Shown here: positions 21,432 to 21,810 of the stretch, piece after piece | Layout: every line of letters begins with the position of its first letter | How positions within the stretch are numbered: the stretch's first letter is position 1 | From: Deltaproteobacteria bacterium | Lineage (GTDB): Bacteria; Desulfobacterota; Binatia; Binatales; Binataceae | NCBI GenBank assembly: GCA_021799555.1 | Contig: JAJZAG010000021.1 | Location: forward strand, 1 to 21,810 | DNA length: 21,810 nucleotides | Direction of reading: 5' to 3' | Program-made: the position numbers and the translations under genes | Notes under the pieces: model-generated | Told to the model about the DNA's origin: nothing | The model's input: the letters and a program-made list of their open reading frames with translations, nothing else | Databases searched by the model: none

Positions 21432-21810
21432 CTACTTCATTACGGTATCCACGAACTTTTGCGTATCAACATACTCGCGGATCCGGCGAATCTTTCCTCC
21501 TTCGAGCTCGAAAACGAAGCAATACTCGTTCTCGTAGTCGTTGCCGTTTCGGGCCTTGCCGCGATTAGTCATCTCGACGATCACCGTGTCCCCGTCGCAA
21601 TGAACCTTCCGGAACTCGCTCTTCAGGCCTTCCGGAAAAACTCCGCCGACGCCGGACATGAACTTCAAGATTTCATCCTTCCCGTTCTTGAGTCCCGAGG
21701 TGCCCGGCATGTTTCCCGGCACAAGCCAGCTTACGTTGTCGGTCATGTTTGCGAATGCCGCTTTGATATCGCCCTTGCCGAACGCGGCCCAGGTTTGCCG
21801 GACAAGTTCC
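21432..21810 (-). CDS. SnoaL-like / NTF2-family protein (5' end outside the window)
   Basis: The frame is open to the end of the window, and the first visible residues (ELVRQTWAAFGKGDIKAAFA) are the typical helix that opens SnoaL-like domains, so the ATG at 21746 is internal and the true start lies beyond 21810. The following NVSWLVPG, the helix GKDEILKFM and the strand pattern ending IREYVDTQKF complete a cone-shaped alpha+beta fold of NTF2 type. Members are polyketide cyclases, ketosteroid isomerase-like enzymes or binding proteins; the function here cannot be chosen. It is transcribed toward the membrane-anchored gene, 180 bases away. Confidence 0.88.
   Translation of the reverse strand, partial: ELVRQTWAAFGKGDIKAAFANMTDNVSWLVPGNMPGTSGLKNGKDEILKFMSGVGGVFPEGLKSEFRKVHCDGDTVIVEMTNRGKARNGNDYENEYCFVFELEGGKIRRIREYVDTQKFVDTVMK

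Noticed and set aside
1..21810. Frequent GCGATCGC-like palindromes across the window
   Set aside because: Most are in coding frames as Ala-Ile-Ala or Arg-Ser-type codon runs in GC-rich genes, so codon usage explains them without invoking a repeat or a methylation signal.

Overview
The window is GC-rich chromosomal DNA with compact genes, many GTG starts and only weak Shine-Dalgarno sequences. The mix of a bacterial complex I operon, a phosphotransferase / DUF6285 / DUF7064-type lipocalin cluster, a small RRM RNA-binding protein and ordinary metabolic genes fits an uncultured, probably soil, bacterium of the Desulfobacterota/Binatota kind. That placement is inferred from gene content, not from a marker-gene comparison. 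I see no tRNA, rRNA, CRISPR array, insertion sequence or phage gene.

Layout: (1) 1-3325, plus strand: the 3' part of a DppC/OppC-type ABC permease, then an APH-fold phosphotransferase, a DUF6285 protein and a DUF7065/DUF7064 protein. The last ends at a good intrinsic terminator that is shared with the tail of the convergent mtnA. (2) 3374-4904, minus strand: mtnA and a small coiled-coil protein of unknown function, whose promoter contains one arm of a long inverted repeat. (3) 4905-6041: about 1.1 kb with no convincing gene, but with several inverted repeats and a probable promoter for the RRM protein gene (6042-6329). (4) 6493-9874: an aldose 1-epimerase, converging on a minus-strand set of aminotransferase, coaD and a divergent rsmD. 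(5) 10113-17603: a tightly overlapped operon nuoE-H-J-K-L-M-N. It holds the whole distal membrane arm of complex I plus NuoE, but lacks nuoF, nuoG and nuoI at the positions where they usually sit. (6) 17811-21810: a RidA protein with a lysine-rich tail, a small unknown protein with its own strong promoter, a small Ala-rich lipoprotein, an APC-family amino-acid permease, a membrane-anchored hypothetical protein that probably starts at CTG, and a SnoaL-like protein cut by the window end.

Functionally, the complex I subunits form the proton-pumping, quinone-reducing module, and its electron-input subunits must be encoded elsewhere. The first cluster looks like uptake plus modification of a hydrophobic or acyl substrate, by family association only. 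coaD (coenzyme A synthesis) and rsmD (16S rRNA methylation) are neighbours in many bacteria. I did not find an obviously new multi-gene system. The least explained elements are the inverted-repeat promoter at 4936-5004, the gene-free 1.1 kb, the altered motif in RsmD and the broken-up complex I gene order.
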